Shown piece after piece: positions 17,485-30,800 of a stretch of DNA of 64,000 nt. This DNA comes from Acidobacteriota bacterium (lineage in GTDB: Bacteria > Acidobacteriota > Thermoanaerobaculia > Gp7-AA8): positions 186,001 through 250,000 of the forward strand of contig JAFATB010000006.1 in the NCBI GenBank assembly GCA_019244185.1. Direction: 5' to 3'. Position 1 is the stretch's first letter, and every line of letters starts with the position of its first letter. A program made the position numbers and the translations under genes. Below the pieces are notes generated by a model. The model was not told the origin of the DNA. It ran no database searches and saw nothing but the letters and a program-made list of their open reading frames with translations.

Positions 17485-18050
17485 ATACTCCTCTGGCGCA
17501 CGTCCGCCACCGTACGTTACCGTCCACCCTCTTGCTTACAGCTCGTTAGTAATCTGCGCGATCTGCTCGCGCGTCTCAGGGCTGCCAAGACCGCAAGTCG
17601 AGCAAAGATCCCCGCTAAGAACGCTTGCGCTGTAAATTCTCCAGCCTCGCGCTCTTGCTGTTCGGGGCTGATATTGCCGGCGATAGCATGCACGCAAAAA
17701 CTTGTTGTACCCCGATGCAGTCGTTGAGCGCGATGAGAGAGACCATCGCGGTACTGCGATCCTGGCCGAGCAATTCGCTTTGCGCCGTCCGAGTCAGTCT
17801 CGTCGATAGTTCGCGGAGTCAGGTCGATGCCGCGCTCTGCTTTTACTTACCCAGCAAAATCCCTTCGGGCAGCTCGCGGCGGCTGATGGCACGGCTTAAG
17901 TGGTCGTAAGAGGCCATCTAGGGCCTTATGTTGTCACAATGTACGGCACTTCGATCCAATCATACTTTGGCGACGTCGCGCTATACCGACCCGGGGCAGG
18001 CAGATACGCATATGCCGTGGTTGGCCCAACGTAGTGGGTGCCGAGGAGCT

Positions 18051-18521
18051 TTACTTAACGGTATTTTCGTCCCAGGCCGCGTTGAAAGCGCGATGCAGCA
18101 AAGGATCATCCGGCCCAGTAGGCAACCATCCGTCCCTGACGTCCGATGAATTGAACCACTGCCATACACGATGGCATTGCTCCTCATAATACTCGCCGAC
18201 AAGGGTCATCCAATCTGAAAATGCTTGGACTCGGGCGTACTCGGCGCTTGAGTCACCGCGCCAACCATCGGGCAGGTACTCGCGCAGAAACCTAGACAAG
18301 GTATCGACTGCGAATGCCCGCATGTCGTCTGACATTTCCGCTTCCTCTTTCAAGAGGAGCTTCAACTGAATCGGCGCCACGGAACTTGAGAGAACCTCAA
18401 TCATCTGATCGAAGGTTTCAGTTCGATGCGACCGAGCAAATTCTGTCGCGCTGCGGTATCCAAGTGCACGCACCCTCGACCGCAATCGTTCGTGCCAGTC
18501 GCCATCCCAAACGTTTGTCAT
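18051..18521 (-). CDS. cognate immunity protein of the RHS toxin
   Basis: 156 aa; ATG (18521) overlaps the RHS stop TGA (18518-18520) as ATGA; acidic, soluble, immediately after a polymorphic toxin tip. Confidence 0.8.
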   Translation of the reverse strand: MTNVWDGDWHERLRSRVRALGYRSATEFARSHRTETFDQMIEVLSSSVAPIQLKLLLKEEAEMSDDMRAFAVDTLSRFLREYLPDGWRGDSSAEYARVQAFSDWMTLVGEYYEEQCHRVWQWFNSSDVRDGWLPTGPDDPLLHRAFNAAWDENTVK

Positions 18522-18880
18522 TGTCGAAATGGGACAAACGAGCCTGAAAGGCCATAGTCCCTCATCATTTGCTTGCCAACATCGAAAACTTCAGCAAACG
18601 TCAATGCCCGCCCAAGAAGCTTTTCGCGCTGCGAGATGCGGGACATGATCTGTCGATTCCATTCGCCTTCCCATTTGCGACCAAGGCGATAGTTCCCGCC
18701 TCCGTGAATGGCTTGATGAATCGCTTCGTCCAACTCCAGAGTAAACTGATCAATATCGCGACCCCCTGTGAAACCACGGACCTCAAAGAACGCTCGAAAT
18801 TCTTGAGGAAAAACATGGTGACGAGGATTGCGGACCACGCCGGCACCGCGCGCGCCAGTCTCAGTCACCGCATCCGATTC
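18518..18880 (-). other. RHS C-terminal toxin tip (HH-type, DUF2380-like nuclease-like domain)
   Basis: RHHVFPQEFRAFF...DQFTLELDEAIHQAIHGGGNYRLGRKWEGEWN; His-rich pattern of AHH/DUF2380-type proteins. Confidence 0.6.
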
Positions 18881-21800
18881 TGGGCCCTCCCCCAAGGAAT
18901 CGTGCACTGAACTCGCGAGCACAATCGTCGAGACCATCGGGCCACTTCGTGCGCTACGCGCGATCACTCCCGCCGTGGGCAATACTACTCCCGAGCTTGT
19001 CGCAAGTGCCGGTGCAGGAGTTGTCGGCGTGTTCATCGCGGACACTGTCCCGCGCACAGCTGTATAGCCATCAAGCAACGCTGGTGCAGCCGCGCGTGCT
19101 ATGTCTTCTTTGCATCCACTGCTCGAAGCGGCGTCGATTGCCTTTACTCGCTTGTCAACCGCGCCTCCAATAACATATACTGGCGTACCTTCGCCACGTT
19201 CGACAGCCGCGATGGCAAGTGACAGGCTGCGTCGTTCCTGACGACGAGCGTCTGCGGCATTCTCATGCACCCATCCCCCATACCCGAATGTTAGGGTATC
19301 GATGAGTTTCACAGTTTGATCCCCACCAAAGTTCATGAATCCGACGAATGCACCCTTAGCCCATTGCCAAGCGCCCTCCCCTGCCGCTTGTAATGATGCA
19401 AGCGTTGTGTTCTTGCATGGCTTCTGCAGCCCTGAAGGGTCTCGATCATTTACGGGGTCGCCCCCAGCGAAGGTATAAAGGTTTGAAGCGTCGACGTACC
19501 CCAGCGGATCCGGCGACAGGAACGCCCCCCGCCCCGCATCAAACCAGCGCTCCCTCGCGAACACGAGTCCCGTCCCTACCTCCTCGAACGGCAAGGCCTG
19601 GAACGACGACATGAGGATGCTGCGACCCACTGCCGGCTCCGCTGGTGAGCCCAAGGCGGCGAGGGAGGGGGCGGCGTAGGGGGTGGTGGTGGGGTCGGGG
19701 GCGGCGAGGAAGGACGTGAGCGTCGCGAGGGACGCGCGGTATTCGACGGGGAGGGTGGGGGAGGTGTGGATGGGGTGGGCGGTGGTGGCCCAGGTCGGGG
19801 GCGGGAGGATGGGGGTGGCGGTGGACCACGCTTTGGCGCGGAGGGTGTTGGTGACGGCAATCGAGAGCGATTGGACGTCGCCGGTGGGGGACGTGAGCGC
19901 GGTCCACTGGGTGGGGGTGAGGGTCCAGTGGATGGTGTTGGGGTCGGAGAGCGTGGAGGTGACCGTCGCGGTGCGGACGACGTTGCCGCTCGCGGTCACG
20001 GCGGCGAGGCGGGTGCCGGTGGCGAGGGTGGCCTCGTCGAGGGCTTCGGTCGAGCGGATCGAGACCTCCACGGCCGTGAGGTTACCACTCGCGTCTTTGG
20101 TCTTGCTCAGCGTGATGCGATCGATGGCGGCGCCGGCGAGGCTGCTTTCTTCTTCGCCGTAGGCGCCGTCGACGACGGTGCGGGAGATGACTTTGCCGTC
20201 GTCGCCGAGGATGAGCTGGAGGTTGCCGTTGCCGGCTTCGTCGAAGACGGGGTAGAAGTGATGCACGTCGGGCGTCACGCCGTCGGTCACGGTCACCTCG
20301 AGCGGATCGTCGTAGGCGGCGTCGCCGTGGATGAGTTGGCGGAGAAGACCTCCGTTGGCGTCGACGGACGGGTTCGCGCTCGCGCCGGCTTTGTAGACGG
20401 AGACGAGACGGTCGGAGATCGGGTCCCACACGAACGTCGTCTCGGCGGGCAGGCCGTCGGCGAAGAGGACGGCGTCGCGGTTCTCGAGCTTCCAGTCGCT
20501 GTCGAGCGGCGGCATGGAGATGGAGCTCAGCTGCGCATACTCGACGCGGCGGCCGACGATGCGGTTGCTCGCGGCGTAGTCGTAGCGGAAGCGGCGGATG
20601 GTGAGTGACGGCGTCGGGATTTCGGTCGCGGTGATGATGCGGCCGCGGTCGTCGAACTCGTACTGATAGCGGCCATCACCCGTGCGCTCGGCGCCGATGT
20701 AGGTGAACGTGTGCGACTCGCCGTTCGCGGCCACGGTGCCGATGCGGTGTCCGGACAGCTCGTCGAAGTTGAGCGTCGGCGGCGCGGCCGGTTCGACGGA
20801 CGGCGACGGACGCTCGAGCTGCGTGCGGAAGCCGGCGTCGGTGACGTGCTCGATCGACGGATTGCTGCTGTCGTCGTGCGCGGTGACGGTCGTGAGCAGA
20901 CGGCTGCGCGCGTCGTAGGAGTACTCGTTGAAGCGTGTATCGGCGGAGATGCCGAGGAGCTGCTCGCGTTTGATCTGCACGCCGTCGTACGTGATGGCGG
21001 AGCCGCCGACGACGTTGCCGCCGGCGACGATGCGCAGCTCGGAGAGCTGTCCCGCGTTCGCGGTGTCGTAGGTGTACTGACGCTCGATGACGGCCGACGC
21101 GCTCGTCGTCAGCGTACGCACGTTGGGGCGGCCGGCATTGCGGTAGTCGGCGGTGAGCAGCGGCATCGGCGACGGCGCACCGATGAGCGTGCGCGTCATC
21201 GCGCTCACGTTGCCGGCGGCGTCGTGGCTCTCCCCTACCTTCTGCGTCCATTGCGTCGCGCTGGTGGGAAAGCCGCTGTAGGACGGCATCGTCCACGACT
21301 CGCGTTCGCCGTGCACGTTCCAGGTGTGATCCTGCTCATAGGAATCGAGCACGGTCGCCGAGCCGAAGCCGGAGTGATCCTTGAAGCGCGTCTGCTTCGT
21401 GCGGCGCGGGCGATCCTCGAAGTCGTAGTCCTCGAAGACGAGCGCGGCGTCGCGCGTGCGCCATGTGGTGATGCGGCCGGCGGCGTCGTAGTCGAGCTTC
21501 TCGATGAGCTCTCCGCCGTTGCGGCGGATCTCGGTGAGCTGGTTCTTGTCGTCGTAGGTGTAGTTGAAGAGGCGGCCTTGGCGGTCCTTCATCGACGCGA
21601 GGCGCGAGCCGTCGTAGGTCCAGGTCTCCTGCGTGCCGTCGGGATAACGGCGGACGCTCGGACGGCCGAGGAGATCGGACTCGGTCGTTTCGGTGAGGCC
21701 GGTGCCGGTGCCGCCGTCGGACTCGTCGCGATACGACGTGTCGGTGCCGGCGGCGTGATAGCCGTACTTCACTTCGGGGGCGCCCGGCTCGCGTTTCGAG

Positions 21801-24800
21801 AGCAGGTTGCCGCGCGCGTCGAAGTGCTGCCTCGTCGACTCGCGCGCGGGCGGCGCGTCGGCGGTGACGTTGCCGTCCTCGTCGTAGCTACGCTTCCACT
21901 CGAGCGCGCCGGCCTGGTTCCGCGTCGGATTGCCGAGCGTGTCGTAGTCGTACTGCATGTCGATCGGCGAGGTCGCGCCGCGCTCGGTGAGCGTGCCGTT
22001 CTTGACCATGCCGCCGGTGTAGTCGGAGGCGAGGTACTTCGAGAACTCGGTCGTGATGGTCGACGTCGTGCCGGCGCCGGCGATCGAGGACTTGAGGCGT
22101 CCCGCGTCGTCGAAGGCCTGCTTCGCGGCGCGTCCGCTGACGGCGGTCGACGTGATGCGGCCGGCGCCGTCCCACTTCATCTCGCTCTCGCGCGTTTGCG
22201 TCGCGTCGACTCTCGTCTGCGCCGACGTCATGCGGCCGTTCGGCGTGTAGCTCGCCTGCGACTCGCCGATGAGCGTGCCGACCGCGTCGTAGGTCTTGAT
22301 GCTCTTCGGGTTGCCCCAGTCGTCGTAGTCGGTGACGGTCTTCACGCCGTTCGGCGCGAGCGACGCGGTGGCGCGGCCGTGGACGTCGTAGGCGACGGCA
22401 CTCGCGCTGTGGTTGTCGGCCGAGTAGACGAGGTTGCCCGCGAGGTCGTACGCGTACTGTTCGACGATCGGCGTGCCGCCGGTGGTCGTGGTGCGCTTCG
22501 CGACGCGTCCGAGTCCGTCGAGTTCTTCGGTGACGACGGCGCCGCCGGGCAGCATGCGCACGATCTTGCGATTGGTGAGGTCGTAGTCGGTCGTGGTGGT
22601 GACGGAGGTGAGGCTCTCGCCCACCGCGACGTTGTTCGTCGTCGACTGCTTCACGCGACCGAGCGGGTCGTACGCGAGCGACGTGGTCACGGTGTGGGCG
22701 TCCTGCTTGTGCGTGGTCTCGGTGAGGCGTCCGTTGAGGTCGTACTTGGACGACTCTTCGAGCGAGAGCGACGGGCCGGTCGTCACGCTCGACACCGGAC
22801 GGCGCCAGCCGTCGAGGTTCGTGAGCGTCGAGACGCCGCGCTCCTCGTCGACCTTGATCTGATCCGGCCCCGGATACGCGAACTTCGTCTGCAGGCCGGA
22901 GGCATCGACGAGCTCCGGCATCGCGCGCGCGTACTCCGGCGCGGTGGCGTCGCGGAACTTGTAGCTGACCGATGCGTTGCCGCCGGCGTCGGTGCCGCCC
23001 GTGCTCGTGACGGTTTTCGGCTGGCCGTACGCGTCGACTTCGACCGTCGTCGTGATGGCGTCGTTCGTGGCCGCGACGCTCTTCTTCATCGCACTCGGCT
23101 CGGAGGTATGGATCGTGTCGCTGCCGATGCTGACGCTCTCGAGATACGCGGGACGCGGATTCGACGACGCGTCGTCGTAGCCGAAGGTCCGCTTGATCGG
23201 CGTCGCGCCGCTGCCGCTCGTTTCGCTGGTGAAGAGCACGAAGCCGGGCGCGCCAGGCTCAATCGATTTGTAGGTGTTCGTGGTCGTGCGGATCGTCGCG
23301 CTCGTGGCGCCAATGCCGGAAAGCGTCGCCGTCTCCAGCATGCCGTCGGGCACATACGTGAAGAGCATGCGCCGCGTCAGCGACTCGGTCGGCGCGCCGG
23401 ACGGCGTGACCGCGGCCGGCAACGTGCCGAACGGCGTCGTCACCGCGGCGACGTTCGTCTCATCGAGCTGCCTCACGTGCGCGCGGTCGGTGGTGTAGTT
23501 GCCCGGCTGCGGCGTGAGCTCGTAGACGCGCTCCTGGCCGAGAACGTCTTTGGTCGTGGTGTGCGTCGCGTCCGTGTAGGTGAACGTGGCCGACTCGCCG
23601 GTCTTCCACGTCTGCGTCTTCACCTTGTCGCGATCGCTGGTGCTGTACGCGAACGCGACGCGCGGACCCTCGCCCATCGGATCGGTGATGGACGTGAGGT
23701 TCGGCGCGAGCTCGAGCTTGTCGTTGTACGTCGATGCGGGCGTGCCGTAGCCGTATTGCGTAGTCGGACGTCCGGTGCCGGTCTCCGGCAGCGTCGCGGT
23801 GATGAGGCGGCCCGCGTCGTCGTAGTCGTAGTCGACGCGCCCGAGCCAGCTTTCGATCGACTGCAGGCGTCCCGCTTTCAGTCCCGTGCCATCGGGGAAG
23901 TACATGAGGCGCGACACGCGGCCGACCGGATCGATGACCTGCGCGAGGCGGCCGCTGAGATCGTAGAGATAGCGGACGACGTTGCCGGCGTCGAGCGCGT
24001 ACGCGTTCGGCGCGAACTCGTCGGTCTCGTGCACGAGGCGTCCCATCGAATCGAACGCGCTGATGCGCGCCTTCTGATCGACGAGCACCCAACCACGATC
24101 GGTGCGCGAGAGCTTGAGGAAGAGTCCCTTCGGACGCTGGTAGAAGCCGGTGGCGTTGTCGAGCGTGAAGCGCCAGATCTCGCCGGCGCCGTCGCGATAT
24201 TCGACGTCGCCGTTCGGCAGCGCGCGCAGGCGGCGGAAGATCGACGACTCCCACCCCATACCGACCGTGCCGCCGATCGTGCGCGAGCGATACGTGCGAT
24301 CGAACAGGGCGTTCCAGCCGTTGCGGCCGCCCGCATCCATGTCGAGCGCGGAGGTCTCGACTTCGCCCGAATGGAGATACGTCGTCTCCTGCAATGCGCC
24401 GCCGGCTACGGGAGGCGCCTGCGCGGCGACGAGCACGCTCGGCGGACGCACGGTGTCGGCCATGATGGTGGCAAAGCGCGCGGTGAAACGGTTCTCGCGT
24501 CCGAGGTAGGCGTAGCTCGTGCCGGTGAAGACGTTTTGCGCGCAGTCGGTGCCGGCGATGCAGAGATCGGGGCGGATCGAAATCAATCGGCCGTTCGTGT
24601 AGAGCTCCCACACGCGATCCGCTTCGGTCTTGCCGGCGAGATGCGGCGGGCGCGCACACGACGAGCAGCCGCTCGCGGTCTGCAGCGCGGCGAGCGTGGT
24701 GCCCGCGGGCGGCGTCGGCCACTGATAGTTGATGCTGGCGCGCGGATCGGCGATCGCGACGATCCACGGCGAGACGAACTTGTTGAAGCCTTTCTGATGG

Positions 24801-27800
24801 CGCAGCTGCGCGGCCATCGAGTCGGGCACGACGCGCTCGAGATAGAAGTTCGCGTCGGCGCGCGGATCGGGCGCGCCGGAGCGATCTTTCAGACGCAGAT
24901 GCGCGCGCGGGAAGCCTTCCGGCATCTGCTCGGTCGTCGCGCCGAACACGCGCTCGCTCTCGATCGCCGCGACGAGCTTGTTCGCGCCGCCGCTCAGCGA
25001 CTGCGTCATCGCACCCGGCAGCGACACTTCGACGCGGAACGCGGCGAGCGAGCCCTCGGGACCTTTGATGACGCCCGCGGGCGGATCGACGCCGAGCGGC
25101 ACGAGGCCGCCGACTTCCGCGAGACCGTTGCCGTCGCCGACGTCGGCTTTCAGCTGCACGCGCGGATCGATGGCGGCGATGACGCTGGTGGTCTTCTCCA
25201 GCACTTTGCCGACGTAGACGTAGCCGGTGTCGGCGTCGACGACCGGCGCGAGCGTGCCCGACGTGACGCCGGGCGCGGACTTCCAGACGATGCGCGGATC
25301 GTCCGCGCCGACGCCGTACGTGCCGCTACCGTACGTTGCAGTGGACGCGAGCGACGCGGCCACGGTCTTGAAGAGCGCGTTCGCGGGCAGGAGATTGCCC
25401 GTCGAATCGAAGCGTTCGTCGATGCGCGAGAGATCGACGAGCAGCACGCGACCTTCGCCGTCGACGACGGTGGCGAGGTTCGTGCGCGGAATCGCGCGCA
25501 CTGCGGCGGCGCCGCCGGGGATCCAGATGATGTCGACGAGATGCGCGTTCGCAAGCGGGTCGTACGACGGCACCATCGTCGGCGGCGTGCCGCCGATCTC
25601 GACGACGAGCAAGCCGTACTCGTAGCCGGGGACGAGCATGTAGTCGCGCACGACGCGCGTGCCGGCGGTCGAGCCGCGCTGGCCGCGCGGCGGCGCGCCG
25701 GTGACGGACGTGCCGCTGAGCGCCTTGTTGTCCTGCGCCTCGAGCGTCCAGTGGTAGTACGCGGCGCCGGTGAAGCGCGGCGTGGGCTGGCGTCCCGCGG
25801 CTTCCGCGAACTTCGCGCGGAACGGCACGAGGCGCGGATGATCGTGGACATTCGTCGCGGGAGGATCGCCGGGCGTGAAGTAGGTGTTGCGCAGCACGAG
25901 ACCGAACTGCGCGCGCTCGCCGCACGTGTCGGCGTCGCTCGGCGCCGCGGCTTCCGCATCGTTCGCGGGCGGCGCGATCTTCAGATCGAGAATGCCGCGG
26001 CGCTGATCGACGGCGAAGATGTCGAGATCGGGCGAGCCGTCGCGCGTGATGATCGTGGCGTCGGGCGAGAGCGTGAGATCGGGGATGGCGTACGTGTCGA
26101 TCGGATCGCCGCACTCGCTGCGCAGCGCCGCGTTGGTCGCGCGGATCTGCTCGCGCAGCGGCTTGTAGTTCGCGGGCCGCGTCGGATCGTCGTTCGATTC
26201 GACGGCGTTCAAATCGAACACGGCGACGCCGTAGCCGAACAGCGAGATGACGCCGTACGTGCGCTGGTTGCGGATGACGTGGATGCGGTCGTTCTTCCGC
26301 GCGACGATGCCGTTGATCGCCGCGGGCACTCCCGGATGCGCGTCCGCCGACCAGCGCATGTCGAGCGTTTCGTTCTCGACCGTGATGCGCTGCAAGCGAT
26401 ACGGATAGCCTTCCGACATCGCCTGCTGGACGTTGAAGACGCTGAGGTCGTCCGCGTCCGCCGTGGGATCGAACGCGAGCGTCAGATCCTCCGTGTCGTC
26501 CTGCAACAGAATCTGCATCTTGCGCGGCAACGCTTCCGCGCGATCGCTGAGGATCGTCGCGCTGGCGAGATCGAGACCGACCGTCGAGCCGACGCGCCAG
26601 CTGACGATCGCGCCCGCTTTGCCGGTTACCGCGCGCGGGCCCGGCGTGCCGTTCGGCAGGAAGTCTTCGAGGCGGAACGAGCGGACGATGCCGAAGAGAC
26701 CCGAGAGCGCGGTCGCGTAGACGCGGCCGTGACGATCGCTGGCGAGCGCCCAGTATTCGTCGCCGCCGCCCGCCGCGACGCCGATCGGCTGCGTCGACGC
26801 GCCGAGCGACGCGGGGTCCGCGACGTCGTACGCGACGACGCCGCCGTCGAGCGCGGTCATGAGCAGCACGTTGCCGTTGAGCGCCTGATCGCGGATCGCG
26901 CCCTTCGTGAGATCGAACGACGAGACGAGGCCGCCCGGCTCGCGCACGCGGAAGTAGAGATAGACCGGCTCGGCGAGCGGCGCGGTGGGACCGCTCTCGC
27001 CGAGGATCTGACCGATGCGCAGACCGGACTGGTCTTCGACGGTGCTGGCGATGCCGAGGCGATAGCGCATGCCGCGTTGCAATGACGCGGGAAGATCGAC
27101 GAGCACGCGGCGTCCGCCGGAGTCGACGCGGAAGTGCGCCTGCTCGGTGACGGCGGTGTAGACCGGCGCGGCGGCGGCAGGCTCTTTCGCGATCTCGACG
27201 CTGAAGCGCGTGCGGAGGTACGCGTCGATCGCGTCGTCGGATGCGTCGGAGCCGACGGCGATCGGCTCGCTGAAGACGACGGAGAGCGAGGTGTACGGAT
27301 CGACTTCCTTTTCTTCGACGAGCAGCAGCACGCGATCGCCGAGCGCGCCCGCGACTTTCAGCCCGTCGCTGCGCTTGCGGTCGATTGCGCCGTTCGTGAC
27401 GTTGAAGAGCGTGACCTGCAGATCGGCCGGCAGCGGCGTCGACGAGTCGACGGCGGTGATCGAGTCGCCCTCGAGCTTGACGACGAAGTTGCGGATCGAG
27501 ACGGGCGTGTCGCTGGCGATGAGGTCGAGCGTTTCGACGCGGAACGGCGTGCCGTACACGGGATACGGACCTTCGCGATCGGGATTCGGATTCGGAAGGA
27601 TGGCGGCGGCGCCGGGATCGCCGTTCGGAATCGGATCGTAGACTTTCGCGAAGCCCTGCAGTCCGGTCGCGGCGTCGACGCCGACGACCTGGAAGGGCTT
27701 GTTCGTCAGGACCGGAATGGCGATCGTGCCGCGCCGCTCGGCGAGATAAAAGTGCGCGGCGTAGAGCGACTGGAGCGTGTCCCAGAAGAGGTCGTAGCCG

Positions 27801-30800
27801 GCCTGCAGGCCGGTCATCGCGCCCCACGCGACGGACGAGCCGTCGGGCACGCGGATGTCGAGGACGGAGTAGACGCCGCTGCGGTTGACGCCGAGCAGGT
27901 AGTTGCGCAACGCGGAGCCGGTGAGCACGGCGTTCGACGTCACGGCGCGTTTCTGCGTCGTCTGCTGCGTGCCGGACGTCGCGTCGGCGGTGACGAAGCG
28001 GCCGTTGTCGACGCGAACGCTGTCGACGATCATCACGCGCGGACCGCGCACGGAGAGTCCGAGGTAGCCGAGAAGGAAGTTGCGATTCGCGGTGTCGGTG
28101 CCGGCGGGAACCGGGAGCTCGACGTCGAGGCGCTTGTTGGCGACGCCGTCGAATTTCAGCTCGAGGCTGTTCGCGTAGCGCAGCTCGTCGTCGAAATGCG
28201 GCACCGCGGCGAACGCGGTCTGCTGACTCGGCGTCAGCGTGACCATCGTCGCTTTGTCGAACGCGCCCGCGGGAACGCTGACGGTGAGGCCATCGGGCGT
28301 CGTGTACTTCGTATCGAGATCGGCGGGCGCGAGGAAGCCGCGGCCGTCGTCGGTGATGAACGGCGTGAGGCGGAGGATCGCGATGATGGCGTGACTGACG
28401 GGATCGAGAACCTGCAGATCGATGATGTCGTCGACGCTGATGCGGTCGCGCGCATCGAGATGGCCGGCGTCGAACGCGAACGAGCCGTCGGCGGCGACGG
28501 TGGCGTCGTAGGTGACGACGAAGAAGTGATTGCGGCGCACGGCCACGGCCTGAGCGCCGCCGGGCAGCGCGCCGGCGGTACCGCTGATGCGCGACTTGCC
28601 GTTCGCGTCCGGAATGGTGATGTGAATGCGGTCGGCGTGAATCGTGGCGTTCGACGGCGTGGCGCGCGTCGAGAAGGTCGACGTGGAGGTCTGGCCGAAC
28701 GGCGTGCCGGTGGTCGAACGGATCGTCGGCAGCACCGCGATCGCGTACGTCGACGCCGCGCGCAGCGGATCGGTCGCGTTGAAGCGGACGCTGTTCGCGC
28801 CGCCGAGGGAGACCGTGCCGGCGAGCGGCGCATTCGTGGTGAGGTTCGTGACACGGATGCCGTTCGCGACGGACGCGGCGTCGATGGACGTGTCGAACGT
28901 CGCCTGGACGACGAGCGGCGCCGTGACGTCGAGCTCCGCGCCGTCGGCCGGAGCGATGGCGGTGAGATGCGGCGGCTGCGCGGAAAGCGTGAGCGCGCCG
29001 AAGTCGACGAAGGTGTCGGGATCGGGGCTGCCCGTGAAGGCGGATGCGGCGCCGTCGCCGAGCGCCGCGGTGCGCGCCACGAGCGAGAACGGCGCGGCCG
29101 GTTTCGCGGCGACGGGGATGACGAAGACGCCGTCGATGCGCGTGAGATCGCGCACGCCGAGAACGGAGGACATCGGCGCGCCGATGCCGGAGGTGACGCG
29201 CGCGTTCGCGACCGCGGCGCCGCCCGCGCTGCGCACGGTGCCGAAGGCGTATGCGATCGGCGCGTCGGCGACGAGGACGACGTAGCGGCCGTCCCGAACG
29301 ACGCCGTCGAGCGGCAGCTGCGTCGAGACGATCGGGCGCGAGACGAAGACGTTGGAGGTTGACGACGACGATGCCGACATCAGGGCCACGACGCGGAACA
29401 GCACGCCGAACGGCGTCGATGGGAGCACTTCCGCGACGATGACCTGCGCGTTCGCGCTCGCGGACGGCACGGCGATGGTGACGCGCGCGGGCGTGAGGAG
29501 CGCTGGCGCGTGGATCGCGACGCCGTCGGTGGGCGGCGGCTCGTTCGCGCGCGTGAGGCTGAAGGTGAAGCCGGCGGCGACGCGGAAGCCGGGCACGGCG
29601 CCGAGCGACGCGAGCTCGTTGTCGGAGAGCGAAGTCACGGAGGCGTGCAGCGGCTCGGGGGTGGCGGCGGCGGGGACGTCGAGGAGCACGTTGCCGTCGC
29701 CGGGGACGCGGCCGCCGTCCGCGCCCAGGAGCGTGCCGCGGTCGATGCGGCCGGGATAGTCGACGATGCGGATGTGATCGACGCCGTCGCGAAGGATCAC
29801 CGCCTGCGCCTGCGCGGTCGGCGCGAGGTGGAAGTCGGCGACGCCGTCGGTGCCGGCGAGATTGCGATAGATGAGGAGGTCGGTCGCGAACGGCGGATCG
29901 ACGAGCGTGCGGCCGTCGGCGAGGTTGAGCTGCTCGTCGATGAAGGCCTGCACCGCGGTGCCGCTCGGATACGGCTTCGCGCCGTCGGTGGTCAGCGTGG
30001 CGACGGTGCGGCCGCTCGGCAGCACGGCATTCGGATTCAGCGTGAACGAGCGGCCGGTGAGGCGGCAGGTATCGGGCGTGGTGAGGCACGGATTGGCGAC
30101 GCCGGTGAGCGCGGCGCCGGCGCGGGCGACGAGGCTCGAGTTCTTGTCGGCATAGACGAGCGCGTAGTTGCCGGCGGCGTCGATGTCGAAGGACGCGCGG
30201 CCGTCGGAGCCGACGTTTGCGGCGGGGACGACGACGCGCCATTCGTCGGCGCCGCTGTCGTAGTGCACGAGCGCGAGCGACTGCGCGGCGGCGGTGATCG
30301 CGTTCGCGTCGACGACGAAGGTGAGACGCGCGCCGGGCAATGCGATCGGTGACGACGCGTCGTCGATGGCGATCTCCGCGGACGCGAGCGGCGCCCAGCC
30401 GAGCGGCAGAAGACCCGCCAGCGACTGGCCGCCGACGGAGGTGAGGCGCACGCGGTGCGTGCCGGCGAGCGACGTCACGGCGAGCGCGAGCTCGACGCGT
30501 TTGGTGACGGCGGTGTCGGCGCCGTGTTGCAGCGTCAGCGCGGCGTTGTTCGCCTGTTTCTCGTCGCCGCCTTTGGTGAGGCGGATGTCGATCGGGACGA
30601 CGCCGGCGCCAGCGGGGACGACGACCTGGCGCCAGACGGTGGTGTAGCCGGGCGCGCCGGCGCGGACGGTGTAGGCGCCTTCAGGCAGCGCGTACGAGTA
30701 GCGTCCGCGATCGGAGGTGGTCAACGTATTGACTGCCGCGATCTCGAGCTGCGCGCCGGCGAGCGGGCGGCCGTTCGTGGCGTCGTAGACGGCGCCGGAG

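Noticed and set aside
25326-30242. Minus-strand alternative-frame ORFs (25326..30242, 34302..35147, 35481..36404, 45069..47651, 48288..52103, 52491..55955, 58812..61421)
   Set aside because: Arg/His-rich out-of-frame readings of the repetitive GC-rich giant genes.
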